64,000 nt of DNA, taken from Paenibacillus contaminans (GTDB lineage: Bacteria > Bacillota > Bacilli > Paenibacillales > NBRC-103111). Below the pieces are notes generated by a model. That model searched no databases. It had not been told where the DNA came from and was given only the letters and a program-made list of their open reading frames with translations. Position numbers and translations under genes: made by a program. Where the stretch lies: the NCBI RefSeq assembly GCF_003285015.1, contig NZ_QMFB01000004.1, positions 1-64,000 of the forward strand. The letters run 5' to 3'. Numbering within the stretch: position 1 is the stretch's first letter; every line of letters starts with the position of its first letter. Positions 45,466 through 53,410 of the stretch are shown one piece after another.

Positions 45466-46613
45466 TCCTCTTCTCCCCATACATGATCAGGAGAATTCAA
45501 CGATTCTACAGCAATTTTCTCTGCAAGCTCTGTAGAAGTGCTGTTCATTCTAGCCGGCTTCGTATGCAGACCGTATAACTCTGCAGCAGTACCTGCCAGA
45601 ATGCGCTTCTTCATCTCCTTGGGCATCCTTGGAAGAGTCATCCTCGGGTTGTCATTATCCCAATGCGGATAGTCGGAGGAGAACATAACCGTTTTCTCTG
45701 CAGAGATCATATGCAATATTTGAACGAATTGTTCGGGCATGTTCGGCTCTTCGATCGGCTGAGTCGTAAGGCGAATATGATCCACGATGTATTCGGACGG
45801 GAACCGTTTCAACCATGGAACAGACTCCCGTAAAGCCTTGTAATTTTTATCCATTCTCCACATCAAGTGTGGCAGCCATGAGATTCCACCTTCAATGGCT
45901 ACGAACTTGAGCTTTGGAAACTTCTCGAATACACCTTCACAGACTAGGCTGTTCACATGAGTCATGTAGTTTGTAGGCAAAATATTGTGCCATTCCATGT
46001 AACGGGTAGGATATCCGGATGGTGTTGGCGGGCCGGAAATCCCTTTCCCTTCTGTTCCCGGATGCACGGCTACCGGGAGTCCGCATTCTTGTGCTGCATC
46101 ATAAATCGGGTGGTAGAAGCGTTGTCCATAAGGCATGCGTGCTGCGCTCGCCATTAAGACCTGCACCATGTCTGGATTGGCCGCATGCCGACGAATCTCG
46201 GCAGCAGCTGCGACCGGGTCTGATGCATTGACAAAAATTGAGCCCTTAAAGCGTGGACTAACGCTGAGCCAAGTATCAACCATACGGTCATTACATGCTG
46301 CTGCCAGCACATTCCCATAATCCGGATCCGGGTCTAGTGAAAGTCCCAGTACCCCTGAGCCGGTAAGTATGGCATAGTCTACTCCATATCGATCCATGTG
46401 GTCGCTAATCAGGAATTGGGGATCACTTCCCGGAGGACCTCCACGATCCGGATTGGCATCCTTCCGATGTGTCCCGATGGATGAGTAATATTGGGCTCCA
46501 TAAGGCAAGCCAACATCACGATATCTATCATGCCACGCCTTTGGCAAGTACGGGGTTAATGATCCAATATGATTATGAACATCGGTGTCAATTAAAACAG
46601 GTGCATCGCTCAT
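45462..46613 (-). CDS. Amidohydrolase-2 family protein (ACMSD-like metal-dependent hydrolase/decarboxylase)
   Basis: About 383 residues. IDTDVHNH gives the first His pair, VAVHPGTEG the strand-5 His, and FSSDYPHWD the C-terminal Asp of the amidohydrolase-2 fold, shared by aminocarboxymuconate-semialdehyde decarboxylase and gamma-resorcylate decarboxylase. Coupling to a Rieske protein suggests catabolism of an aromatic or lactone compound; that is inference. The start at 46613 has GGAGG nine nt upstream; the frame's upstream extension is not protein-like. Promoter and shared 18-bp box lie at 46705-46768, divergent from the AraC regulator. Confidence 0.85.
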   Translation of the reverse strand: MSDAPVLIDTDVHNHIGSLTPYLPKAWHDRYRDVGLPYGAQYYSSIGTHRKDANPDRGGPPGSDPQFLISDHMDRYGVDYAILTGSGVLGLSLDPDPDYGNVLAAACNDRMVDTWLSVSPRFKGSIFVNASDPVAAAAEIRRHAANPDMVQVLMASAARMPYGQRFYHPIYDAAQECGLPVAVHPGTEGKGISGPPTPSGYPTRYMEWHNILPTNYMTHVNSLVCEGVFEKFPKLKFVAIEGGISWLPHLMWRMDKNYKALRESVPWLKRFPSEYIVDHIRLTTQPIEEPNMPEQFVQILHMISAEKTVMFSSDYPHWDNDNPRMTLPRMPKEMKKRILAGTAAELYGLHTKPARMNSTSTELAEKIAVESLNSPDHVWGEEE

Positions 46614-46704
46614 AGCTACGATTCCTCCTAATCGATTGAAACGGCTTGGGTGACGTATCATTGATGCGGTGTTCATTACTTGCTTGATTTGTCGCGACAC
46701 TTCG

Positions 46705-46768
46705 ATTATAACTAAGGTGAACAGAGGCGTTCCATGAAAGATCCTATATTTTATTTGCACAATCCTCT
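46705..46768 (-). promoter_or_regulatory. Promoter with shared 18-bp box, copy A (AraC operator candidate)
   Basis: On the minus strand AGAGGATTGTGCAAATAA (46751-46768) is followed, exactly 40 bp later, by TATAAT (46705-46710). CATGGA occurs 15 bp after the box, at the -35 position, and no TTGACA-like box is present, as expected of an activator-dependent promoter. The same box, CATGGA and 40-bp distance recur at 49694-49757. It lies in the divergent region between the amidohydrolase and the AraC regulator, 40 nt before the regulator's start, so it may also control that gene. Confidence 0.65.
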
Positions 46769-46807
46769 ACTAAAAATAATAGCTTGTTGTCATTAGGGGG
46801 TGTGAAG

Positions 46808-47620
46808 ATGAGCTTGCCGAACACGAGTGTTGATTTTGATTTTACAATCATGAACCTGGAGTATGTCGTAGAAATTGAGTCTAGGAAACCTCTAGAAGAG
46901 CATGTGTTGAACCTGGCCGAGCATGCAGGGGAGTATGTATTGTCATTGACGACTCAGGGAGAAACGAACTATACGATCAACGGCCAGCATTATTGTGTTT
47001 CGAAAGGTGATATTTTGTTTTTTCCTCGTTATATGCCGCGCAAGCGAGAGACAGAGCAAGGTAAGCATTGGCAGCATATTGTTGTGCTCTTTCAGCTTCA
47101 TTTCCACTCTCTTGAGGTGAAGGAAAAAATTGATCGGATGAATCATATATTTTGCAATTTAGATCAGACTAAAGTTCCTTTTTTATTTCATGAGCTTCAC
47201 CGAGCTTGGGTAGGTAAACAGCCTGGATTTTTAATCCGCTGTCGAAGTCGTATACTGGAAATCATACATGCTTTGATCGTAGATTCATTGGACAATAAGA
47301 CGTCTCATATGCGCATGGTAGAGCTGTTAATCGCCCTGATGGATGCGAATGAGCACAGATTTTATTCCATTGAGGAATTGAGCGCTGAAGTGGGGATTAG
47401 CCCTTCGTATTTGTCTTTGATTTTCAAGAAGACCACGGGACTAACGGTCATTCAATATCAGAATCGAATCAAGACCGGCAAAGCTTACGACTTGCTGAGA
47501 AGCGGAGAGTATACGATTACGGCAGTAGCCGAACGTCTGGGATTCCGAGATATTTATTATTTTAGCAGATTGTACAAAAAGATTATGGGAAGTGCCCCTT
47601 CGTCTGTATTGAAGAGGTAA
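46808..47620 (+). CDS. AraC-family transcriptional regulator
   Basis: The 270-residue protein has an N-terminal cupin-like sensing domain (about 20-150, with YTINGQHYCVSKGDILFFP) and a C-terminal pair of HTH motifs (about 170-268, IEELSAEVGISPSYLSLIFKK and VAERLGFRDIYYFSRLYKK). No receiver domain is present, so it likely binds a sugar directly. The ATG at 46808 follows AGGGGGTGTGA. Divergent orientation to the amidohydrolase-Rieske operon and the shared box next to it point to local regulation of that operon and of the lipoprotein gene at 48015-49628. Confidence 0.9.
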   Translation: MSLPNTSVDFDFTIMNLEYVVEIESRKPLEEHVLNLAEHAGEYVLSLTTQGETNYTINGQHYCVSKGDILFFPRYMPRKRETEQGKHWQHIVVLFQLHFHSLEVKEKIDRMNHIFCNLDQTKVPFLFHELHRAWVGKQPGFLIRCRSRILEIIHALIVDSLDNKTSHMRMVELLIALMDANEHRFYSIEELSAEVGISPSYLSLIFKKTTGLTVIQYQNRIKTGKAYDLLRSGEYTITAVAERLGFRDIYYFSRLYKKIMGSAPSSVLKR

Positions 47621-47635
47621 TCCGAGCAGAGCTCT

Positions 47636-47657
47636 GACTCCACTTCGCTGTGGAGTC
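47636..47657. terminator. Hairpin after the AraC gene
   Basis: GACTCCAC and GTGGAGTC form a perfect 8-bp stem with a 6-nt loop 15 nt past the regulator's stop codon. There is no U-tract, so it is at best a weak terminator. Confidence 0.4.
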
Positions 47658-47685
47658 TGTATGCTCGCCAGTCTCGGCCAAGGGC

Positions 47686-47940
47686 TCAACAATAGGTACC
47701 CATATGACGGCATTTGGCTGGTTGGCTGGGCTCCTTGGTCTGATCGACCAAGATGCCTTGCTGCTTGCACCACTGGAATAATTGCCCCCAACCTTGGAAG
47801 CGAGTGTAATGGTTTCCTCCATGGCATTGTAGTGCAGACCGAGTTCATGTCCATCCTGCAGAATCAAGGGATAGATGTCCGGAGAATAACCGGTCTCTAT
47901 GATCAATCAGAATACCGACTCTTGCCATTTCCATCATCAT
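47686..47940 (-). pseudogene. Frameshifted fragment of a polysaccharide-deacetylase-like protein
   Basis: Three frames join into one protein-like run: MARVGILI, then ETGYSPDIYPLILQDGHELGLHYNA, then NHYTRFQGWGQLFQWCKQQG and ILVDQTKEPSQPAKC. The elements DGHE(L/I)GLHYNA, HYTR.EGW..LF.WC and DQT..PS match a group of Paenibacillus deacetylase-like proteins with a distorted NodB fold. Frame breaks are near 47910 and 47835 and the reading stops at 47686, well before the family's usual end, so it is a dead fragment. Confidence 0.5.
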
Positions 47941-47951
47941 GATCCCCCTGG

Positions 47952-48005
47952 AAAAAAAAGAAGCACGAAGGGACTCTCTCCAATTCAAGTAGAGAACCTT
48001 CGTGC
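47952..48005 (-). terminator. Terminator of the lipoprotein gene
   Basis: GCACGAAGG and CCTTCGTGC enclose an inner stem (TTCTCTAC.../...GGAGAG) and are followed on the minus strand by TTCTTTTTTTT, ten nt after the stop codon. Confidence 0.9.
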
Positions 48006-48014
48006 ACGCTCCTA

Positions 48015-49628
48015 TTACTTTGCCAAACCTGCTGCTTTGATTTGAGCTGCATATTGTTCGAACAGAGCATTTCCGTTGTACTTTGTCATAAGCTCTTCGC
48101 GATATGCGGGCCAGTTCTTACCTGATTTGTCGTCAAATATTGCTTTTACTTGAAGCTCGCGTTGACGCTTGCGGAAAGTACCCAGGTCAAATCCCTCGGG
48201 CGGAGTCAGGCTTGTTCCGATATATGGAAGTGAAGGGAAACCAAGAATTATTTTGGCTATTTCACGATCGCGATCGGATTCATTCGCATTAATAATAGTC
48301 AAGCCAAGAGCTGTCGGAGTTTCAGGCGTAAAGAAGTCCCATATTTTGAGAAAATCACCACTATCCGTAATTTCCTGCTTCGTTGCTTCCGTGTTAAGCG
48401 TGATTGTGTCGCCGTTACGTGTATAGTGCCTGTTCTCAATACCATAGTGTGTCAAGATGTAACCTTCTTCACCAGCCAACCAGTCAAGAATTTCAACGAT
48501 GCGTTCAACCTTCTCAGGTGATTTTTCTACTACCCCTTTAGGGAACAGAACAGGGGATCCCGGTGCAATTCCGGTAGAGATAGGTTGACTGCCAAAAGGA
48601 GTGAATGGAATCCAGTTCGCATTCGGGAACAATGCCTTTGTTTTGGATTGCAAGCTCTGTGGGTTGGAATCAAAGGCAAAATCCTTCGTAGCGCCCATAA
48701 TAACACCCACTTTACCTTGCGCCGCACGGTCGATATGCTGAGGTGATTTGTTTAGGAACCAGTCCGGATCAACCAGACCTTCACCAATTACCTTCGAAAT
48801 ATCGTCAAGCACTTGCTCTACGCGTGGATCTGTTTGCATGTCGATGTAATTACCGTCTCTTATAGTGGAAGCAAATACCAGACCCGCTTTCCAGTATTCC
48901 GGCCATTCAAGTCCAATTCCATCTCCGCCTGTTGCAGTTGTGAAGCCAAATGTATCCTTCTTACCATTGCCATCAGGGTCATTGTTCACAAAGGCTCTAA
49001 GTACGTTTAGGTACTCATCGTAGGTTTTCGGAACTGACAAATTGAGGTTATCCAACCAGTCTTTACGGATATACCAAGTACGGTATACTTCCTTGCTATA
49101 AGAAGAAGGCATACGGAAAGTTCCGTCTGCAAACTGATAACCCTGGAATACTGTCTCATCTATCCAATATTTGAAGTAGTTCGGCATTGTTTGTGGAGTA
49201 ACGAATGTACCAACATCTGCAAGTATACCGTCTAATGCATATTTTAGACCGCCATCCCCATTCGCATCACGCCATACATCCGGTGGCTGGTTTGATGCTA
49301 ACTGTGTATTTAGTCTTGTTACATAGTCTTGTCCAACTGGCATATAATCTAGCCTAATCTTAACATTGAATTTTTCTTCAATCGTTTTCTTTACGAAATC
49401 CTTTGCATCAGAAGGGAGCTGTGCATTCGCAGGAGCATCTACCATCATACGAATGTCTAATAGTTCTTTCTTGGCAGCCGGTACTTCTGTTGCGCTACCC
49501 TCGGTGCTAGCTGGAGCAGGCGTGGTGGTGACATTTCCCTCATTGGAGCTGCAGGCACTAACGATTGCAGTACCAAGCACGACGGCCATAAACGGTTTCC
49601 ACTTTCTACTTAAAAATTCTTCTTTCAT
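48015..49628 (-). CDS. Extracellular solute-binding lipoprotein (LplA/YtcQ type), orphan
   Basis: About 537 residues with a signal peptide and lipobox VSAC followed by SSNEGN. The length and pattern match LplA/YtcQ-type oligosaccharide-binding proteins that work with LplB/LplC permeases. The frame is open further upstream, but AGGGG eight nt before the ATG at 49628 fixes the start. No permease lies next to it; the nearest matching pair, at 37439-39301, lacks a binding protein. It has its own promoter (49694-49699) with the 18-bp box also found before the amidohydrolase, and its own terminator. Confidence 0.92.
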   Translation of the reverse strand: MKEEFLSRKWKPFMAVVLGTAIVSACSSNEGNVTTTPAPASTEGSATEVPAAKKELLDIRMMVDAPANAQLPSDAKDFVKKTIEEKFNVKIRLDYMPVGQDYVTRLNTQLASNQPPDVWRDANGDGGLKYALDGILADVGTFVTPQTMPNYFKYWIDETVFQGYQFADGTFRMPSSYSKEVYRTWYIRKDWLDNLNLSVPKTYDEYLNVLRAFVNNDPDGNGKKDTFGFTTATGGDGIGLEWPEYWKAGLVFASTIRDGNYIDMQTDPRVEQVLDDISKVIGEGLVDPDWFLNKSPQHIDRAAQGKVGVIMGATKDFAFDSNPQSLQSKTKALFPNANWIPFTPFGSQPISTGIAPGSPVLFPKGVVEKSPEKVERIVEILDWLAGEEGYILTHYGIENRHYTRNGDTITLNTEATKQEITDSGDFLKIWDFFTPETPTALGLTIINANESDRDREIAKIILGFPSLPYIGTSLTPPEGFDLGTFRKRQRELQVKAIFDDKSGKNWPAYREELMTKYNGNALFEQYAAQIKAAGLAK

Positions 49629-49693
49629 GGATTCATCCCCTTTTTTGAACTCCAGCAATGCTGATTGTTCAATCATTTTGCCGTGATATCGTA

Positions 49694-49757
49694 ATTATAG
49701 CTGTCGATTCTGATTGGGCTCCATGTATAATACTCTTGTTTATTTGCACAATCCTCT
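49694..49757 (-). promoter_or_regulatory. Promoter with shared 18-bp box, copy B
   Basis: AGAGGATTGTGCAAATAA (49740-49757, minus strand) lies exactly 40 bp upstream of TATAAT (49694-49699), with CATGGA 15 bp after the box, the same arrangement as copy A. The start codon of the lipoprotein gene follows at about 65 nt. Co-regulation of this gene and the amidohydrolase operon by the AraC protein between them is the simplest reading. Confidence 0.65.
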
Positions 49758-49759
49758 GT

Positions 49760-49919
49760 CGCCGAAAGGCATGGCCCAAGAACACAAATGTCTCCTTCAG
49801 CTGTTTACAATTTTCGTCTTCTCCGGGTGAATCGTCAGTTCCATCTCACTCTCCAACAGACTAATCACTAACTTTAATACCCGCTCGTCCCCTTTTTGCG
49901 TCCTGCAACAGATTACAAG
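49760..49919 (-). pseudogene. Reverse-transcriptase fragment of a group II intron protein
   Basis: Reading the minus strand directly after the intron end gives LVICCRTQKGDERVLKLV... LTIHPEKTKIVN and, one frame over, ETFVFLGHAFRRQ. These match the region following the YADD catalytic motif in LtrA-type reverse transcriptases (LVILC, L.L.PEKTKI, F.FLGH.F). The YADD itself is replaced by the intron boundary, and a frameshift plus lost ends show decay. Similarity stops at the promoter box at 49757. Confidence 0.55.
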
Positions 49920-50064
49920 GTGAGTAGCCCGAGGGAATCGCACCCTCAGGCCCTCTCAAAACCGGACGTGAACCTCTCAGCTCATCCGGCTCCCATTATC
50001 CAGCCGCAGGCAGGATGCCCAGTCTCCAATGAGCAAACAGTCCCGGAATGTTCTTCGCCAGTTG
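49920..50064 (-). mobile_element. 3' end of a group II intron (maturase tail, domains V and VI)
   Basis: On the minus strand GAGCCGGATGAGCT-GAGA-GGTTCACGTCCGGTTTT (49958-49992, split here at its GAGA loop) has the domain V form: CCGGA/TCCGG stem, bulge, and GNRA tetraloop. Domain VI follows (49921-49952, CCTGAGGG/CCCTCGGG) and the intron ends CTACTCAC. Upstream (50064-49998) a frame ends NIPGLFAHWRLGILPAAG, like intron-protein C-termini. The remaining 5' part is missing, replaced by the IS630 remnant. Confidence 0.65.
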
Positions 50065-51194
50065 CCCCAGCCATCGAATGGCTTTTGTCTTGTGTCAGGA
50101 ACTGGGCGTCGTACGCAACAAAGTGAAAATGTGGCGTATGCGCTTGGCGAAAGCGGCGACCGAAACGAATGAAATCGAGACGAATCATCCCAAGCGCCTA
50201 CGTTCACGAATCGAAGACATACTCAGCGACGAACAACGCGCAGGGGCACCGAACACCTTCACACCGGAGCAGGTGGCGCGAATCATTGCCATCGCATGCC
50301 AGTCGCCGTCTGAGCACGGCGTCCCGGCCAGCCATTGGACCGCCTCGGAGTTGGCCCGTCAAGCGGTCCGACAAGGCGTAGTGGAAAGCATCTCGCCGCG
50401 GCAAGTCGGTCGTTTTTAAAAAGGAAATGGATTTGGAACCGCACCGCAGCCGTTACTGGTTGAATCCGAAGATTGAAGACCCGGATCAATTTCAGGAAGA
50501 CGTCAAAGTGATTAGCGACCTGTATCAGGCGGCTCCGGCGATGGCTGCCGAGCGTGTGCATATCCACTCGTGCGACGAGATGACCGGGATTCAAGCCCTT
50601 CAACACAAGCATGCTGCCTTGCCCATGAAACCGGGCAAAGTGGAGCGGCGGGCGTTTGAATACATTCGGCATGGCACGTCCGGTTTGATTGCCTCTCGAA
50701 ACGTCGCTACGGGTCTCATCGAAGCCCCGCTGATCCAACCGACACGAACGGAAAAAGACTTCGTCACACACATTCGAAACGTGGTTCGTCAGCATCCGGA
50801 GGATCAGCATATTTTCGTGACCGATCAGTTAAACACGCATCAATCGGAAGCGCTGGTGCTCTTTGTGATTGAGCAATGCGGATTGAAACTGTCCTCCGAC
50901 GCGGTTGGCGTGAAAGGCAAATCCGGGATTCTGAAAACAATGACTTCCCGTAAAGCCTTCCTGCAGGAAGAAAGCCATCCGATCCGCTTCGTTTATACGC
51001 CCAAGCATTGATCGTGGTTAAACCAAATCGAGTGCTGGTTTTCCATTCTCATCCGCCGTTTGTTGAACAAACGCTCCAGCTTCGCTTCGCGTGAGGATCT
51101 AGAACAACGGATTGCACAGTTTATTGACTACTACAACGAACATTTGGCGAAACCATTTCGTTGGACGTTTGACGGTAAATTGCTCAATATCTAA
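50065..51194 (+). pseudogene. IS630-family transposase, disrupted
   Basis: A first frame (to about 50419) carries the N-terminal helix-turn-helix part (QELGVVRNKVKMWRMRLAKA, then GAPNTFTPEQV and HWTASELARQAV). After a frameshift the second frame (50427-51011) has the DDE core: HSCDEMTGIQAL with the first Asp and FVTDQLNTHQS with the second. An in-frame TGA at 51009 interrupts the run TPKH-stop-SWLNQIE, which holds the third acidic residue, and the frame goes on to 51194 (...AKPFRWTFDGKLL). Thus there is at least one frameshift and one nonsense codon. Terminal repeats were not found. Confidence 0.8.
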
Positions 51195-51283
51195 TAAGTG
51201 ATCTTATATTTAAGCCATCCCGTACTTGTAGTTTGATCCTTAATCAACACGCCGCCTGCTTGCAAAGATATAGGATTCATTCG

Positions 51284-51511
51284 TTAGATTGTCTTCACAA
51301 TTAGCGTCAGCGCATCTATAAGCGGCGTTGCAGGACGGCCGATCAGCTTATCGAAGTCGCTGCTCGCCACATCCAACTCGCCGTCTTTGATATTTTGCTG
51401 AACGGCGGCGAACAAACCCGCAATCGGCGACGGCAAGCCGACACTTACCAGATAATCGGCGTATTCCGCAATACCGACTTGTTTCACGACAACATCCTTG
51501 CCAGTCACAGG
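51284..51511 (-). pseudogene. C-terminal fragment of an NmrA/QOR2-like SDR oxidoreductase
   Basis: The frame (GKDVVVKQVGIAEYADYLVS ... LIGRPATPLIDALTLIV) matches the end of NAD(P)H:quinone oxidoreductase-like atypical SDRs, where DFEKLIGR.ATPL is typical. The N-terminal Rossmann part is absent. It is joined at about 51510 to an unrelated phosphatase fragment. Confidence 0.6.
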
Positions 51512-51759
51512 GGGATATCCGGTTTATTTAGTTGATCTAAAAATTCTAAGCCATAATTGGAATCAAAATGATTCATCATCAAAGTCATTACCAGACCGTG
51601 TGTCCCAATAGCAATTCTCTTCCCTTTCTGTTCTTTTAATAGGGTCTTGAGCACTGCGATTGACCTATTCTGACAATCTGCGTTAGATTCGCCACCTGGT
51701 AAGGCATATTCAGGGTTGTAGAAGTTATCTCTAATATCAGACATTAAATCAATAATTTC
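51505..51759 (-). pseudogene. Fragment of a histidine-phosphatase (phosphoglycerate-mutase-like) protein
   Basis: EIIDLMSDIRDNFYNPEYAL, then GGESNADCQNRS and RIAIGTHGLVMTLMM match the C-terminal half of the histidine phosphatase family (GES..D...R and the second catalytic His in GTHG). The RHG-containing N-terminus is missing and the C-terminus is cut at KPDI where the SDR fragment starts. Both ends are thus truncated. Confidence 0.6.
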
Positions 51760-51956
51760 TTAGAGTGGGAGGTGATAAATCGTCTGCTGCGCGGATTGAT
51801 TCATTGAAAGAAAGGATAAACGGCGTCTTCGGAGCGCGCTTCTCCACCTCACCTCCCGTTCCTCTGCTCTCCTCTGCTGCCTCCCGCTACGTCTTTGACA
51901 TTTACCGTTCCTCCAACCGGTATTCCTACCCGCTTGCCCTTACTCGCTCGTCGCTT

Positions 51957-52165
51957 GCATGCGCTGCAGTCCGATTTTGCCCACATGGAATCGAGTACGA
52001 CTTCTATTATCCGCCTGTAGTCCGAAAACGCCTGCTTCCAGCGGGTATTTGGCTCGGCACACCGGCGAATCCGTTCTCCAAGCCGGCAAAATCGGACTCC
52101 AGCTTAAGGCGAACCTCGATTCCTTGCTCCAAGCGGGCGTTTTCGGACTACGGCATATCGTGGAG
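51957..52165. repeat. Dispersed repeat element, short copy
   Basis: This plus-strand block is the reverse-oriented relative of 22913-23213. It starts CGCTGCAGTCCGATTTT, contains the leader module (TGTAGTCCGAAAACGC and GGCACACCG), and then two 51-bp-type units with CAAGCCGGCAAAATCGGACT and CAAGCGGGCGTTTTCGGACT. Conceptual translation keeps the same pattern (RCSPI, WNR, ACSPK, LQAGKIGLQLKANLDS). No ribosome site was found. It lies between gene fragments and the large operon's terminator. Confidence 0.75.
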
Positions 52166-52297
52166 CTTTAATGGCAGCATAAGGATGAACGACTTTGCCA
52201 TCCACAATGCTTTCGAAGAAAGCGACTTCGAAAGCATAAGCCGGGACGCGCGAGTTCACCGTTGAAAGACATGCAAACCTATAAAGTCTTAAGATAA

Positions 52298-52349
52298 GAA
52301 AAAACGGTCCGGGACGCCGCAATCCCGGCGTAATCCGAACCGTTTTTTG
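52298..52349 (-). terminator. Terminator of the large operon
   Basis: AAAAAACGGT and ACCGTTTTTT flank CGGGACGCC/CGGCGTAATCCG, giving a long stem with A- and T-runs on both sides, 26 nt past the last permease gene. It can work in both directions. Confidence 0.88.
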
Positions 52350-52375
52350 ATTTATTGCATCATAAAGCTTTTGAA

Positions 52376-53344
52376 CTACTCCACTAACCCCGTACGCTCG
52401 ACGCCTTCGACGAACCAACGCTGCGTAAACATATACAGAACAAGCGGCGGAAGGACGATCAGGAATGAAGCGGCCATCTTGAGCGGCTCGTCGAAAACCG
52501 ACGGTCCCAATTCCGACTCCCGCTGCGCAATCGCCGCGGAAACTTGCGATATGCCCATCGAAAGCGGCACGTCCTGCACGCCTTTCAAATACATGCTCGG
52601 CAAATAGTAATCGTTCCACGTCCAAACGAACGAGAACAGAAAAACGACGAGAATCGCCGGTTTAGCCAAGGGCAGCATAACCTTATAGAAAATGCGGAAA
52701 ACGCTGGCGCCGTCGATCTTGGCCGCTTCCTCCAGCTCCTTCGGCTGGGTGGAGAAAAACTGGCGGTAAATGATGACGAACAAGGCCCCCTTCAGTCCGT
52801 GTCCGAACAAAGCCGGCAGCACGATGGGGATGTAAGTCGCGATAAGACCGAGCTGGCTGGCCGCGATCAGATTCGGCAAAATCGTCACTTGAATCGGTAC
52901 GATAAAGGTAAAGATCAAAAGTATGAAACAGGTTCGCTTGAAAGGAAATTCGAGCCTGGCGAACGCATATCCCGCAACTGCGCACGATACGGTCTGCAAA
53001 ACTGCGATCGTAAGCGAGAGAAACGCGCTTATCGTAAAGGCGCTAGGATATTTCAGCTTTGTCCAAGCATCCTGCAGGACGCCCGTATAAATCATCCTCG
53101 GCACCCAAGTAACCGCAGGGTCGATTAAGTCGGCCGAGTTTTTGACCATGGTCGTCATCATGAACAGAATCGGGTTCAAGTAAATGTAGGCCACGTCAAT
53201 CAGTACGAGATAAATGAAGGCGCGGAATATGAGGCCTTTGTCCGCTTCTTTGCCGATAATCGCATGCCGTGTCTTGGTAATTCCCGCCCTCCAATCAAGA
53301 CGATTTGTACGAATCGTTCGGATTGCCGTTAGTAACCGGGTCAC
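52376..53344 (-). CDS. Carbohydrate ABC transporter permease (MalG type), second pair
   Basis: The 322-residue protein has six transmembrane helices and an EAA loop (EEAAKIDGASVFRIFYKVMLP). The start is a GTG at 53344 with AAAGGAGG about eight nt upstream. It has a longer hydrophilic N-terminus (about 45 residues, Arg-rich) than usual MalG proteins. It is the last gene of the operon and is separated from its MalF-type partner by a tandem repeat. Confidence 0.92.
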   Translation of the reverse strand: MTRLLTAIRTIRTNRLDWRAGITKTRHAIIGKEADKGLIFRAFIYLVLIDVAYIYLNPILFMMTTMVKNSADLIDPAVTWVPRMIYTGVLQDAWTKLKYPSAFTISAFLSLTIAVLQTVSCAVAGYAFARLEFPFKRTCFILLIFTFIVPIQVTILPNLIAASQLGLIATYIPIVLPALFGHGLKGALFVIIYRQFFSTQPKELEEAAKIDGASVFRIFYKVMLPLAKPAILVVFLFSFVWTWNDYYLPSMYLKGVQDVPLSMGISQVSAAIAQRESELGPSVFDEPLKMAASFLIVLPPLVLYMFTQRWFVEGVERTGLVE

Positions 53345-53410
53345 CGCTCATCCTCCTTTATGTCGAATAGTAAGGAAGCACAAGCTCCCTTGGCAAACCG
53401 TGTGGTGCCC

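Noticed and set aside
51765-52265. 166-codon plus-strand protein covering the short repeat copy
   Set aside because: It runs through the repeat in a frame different from the one conserved with the long copy and has no domain.
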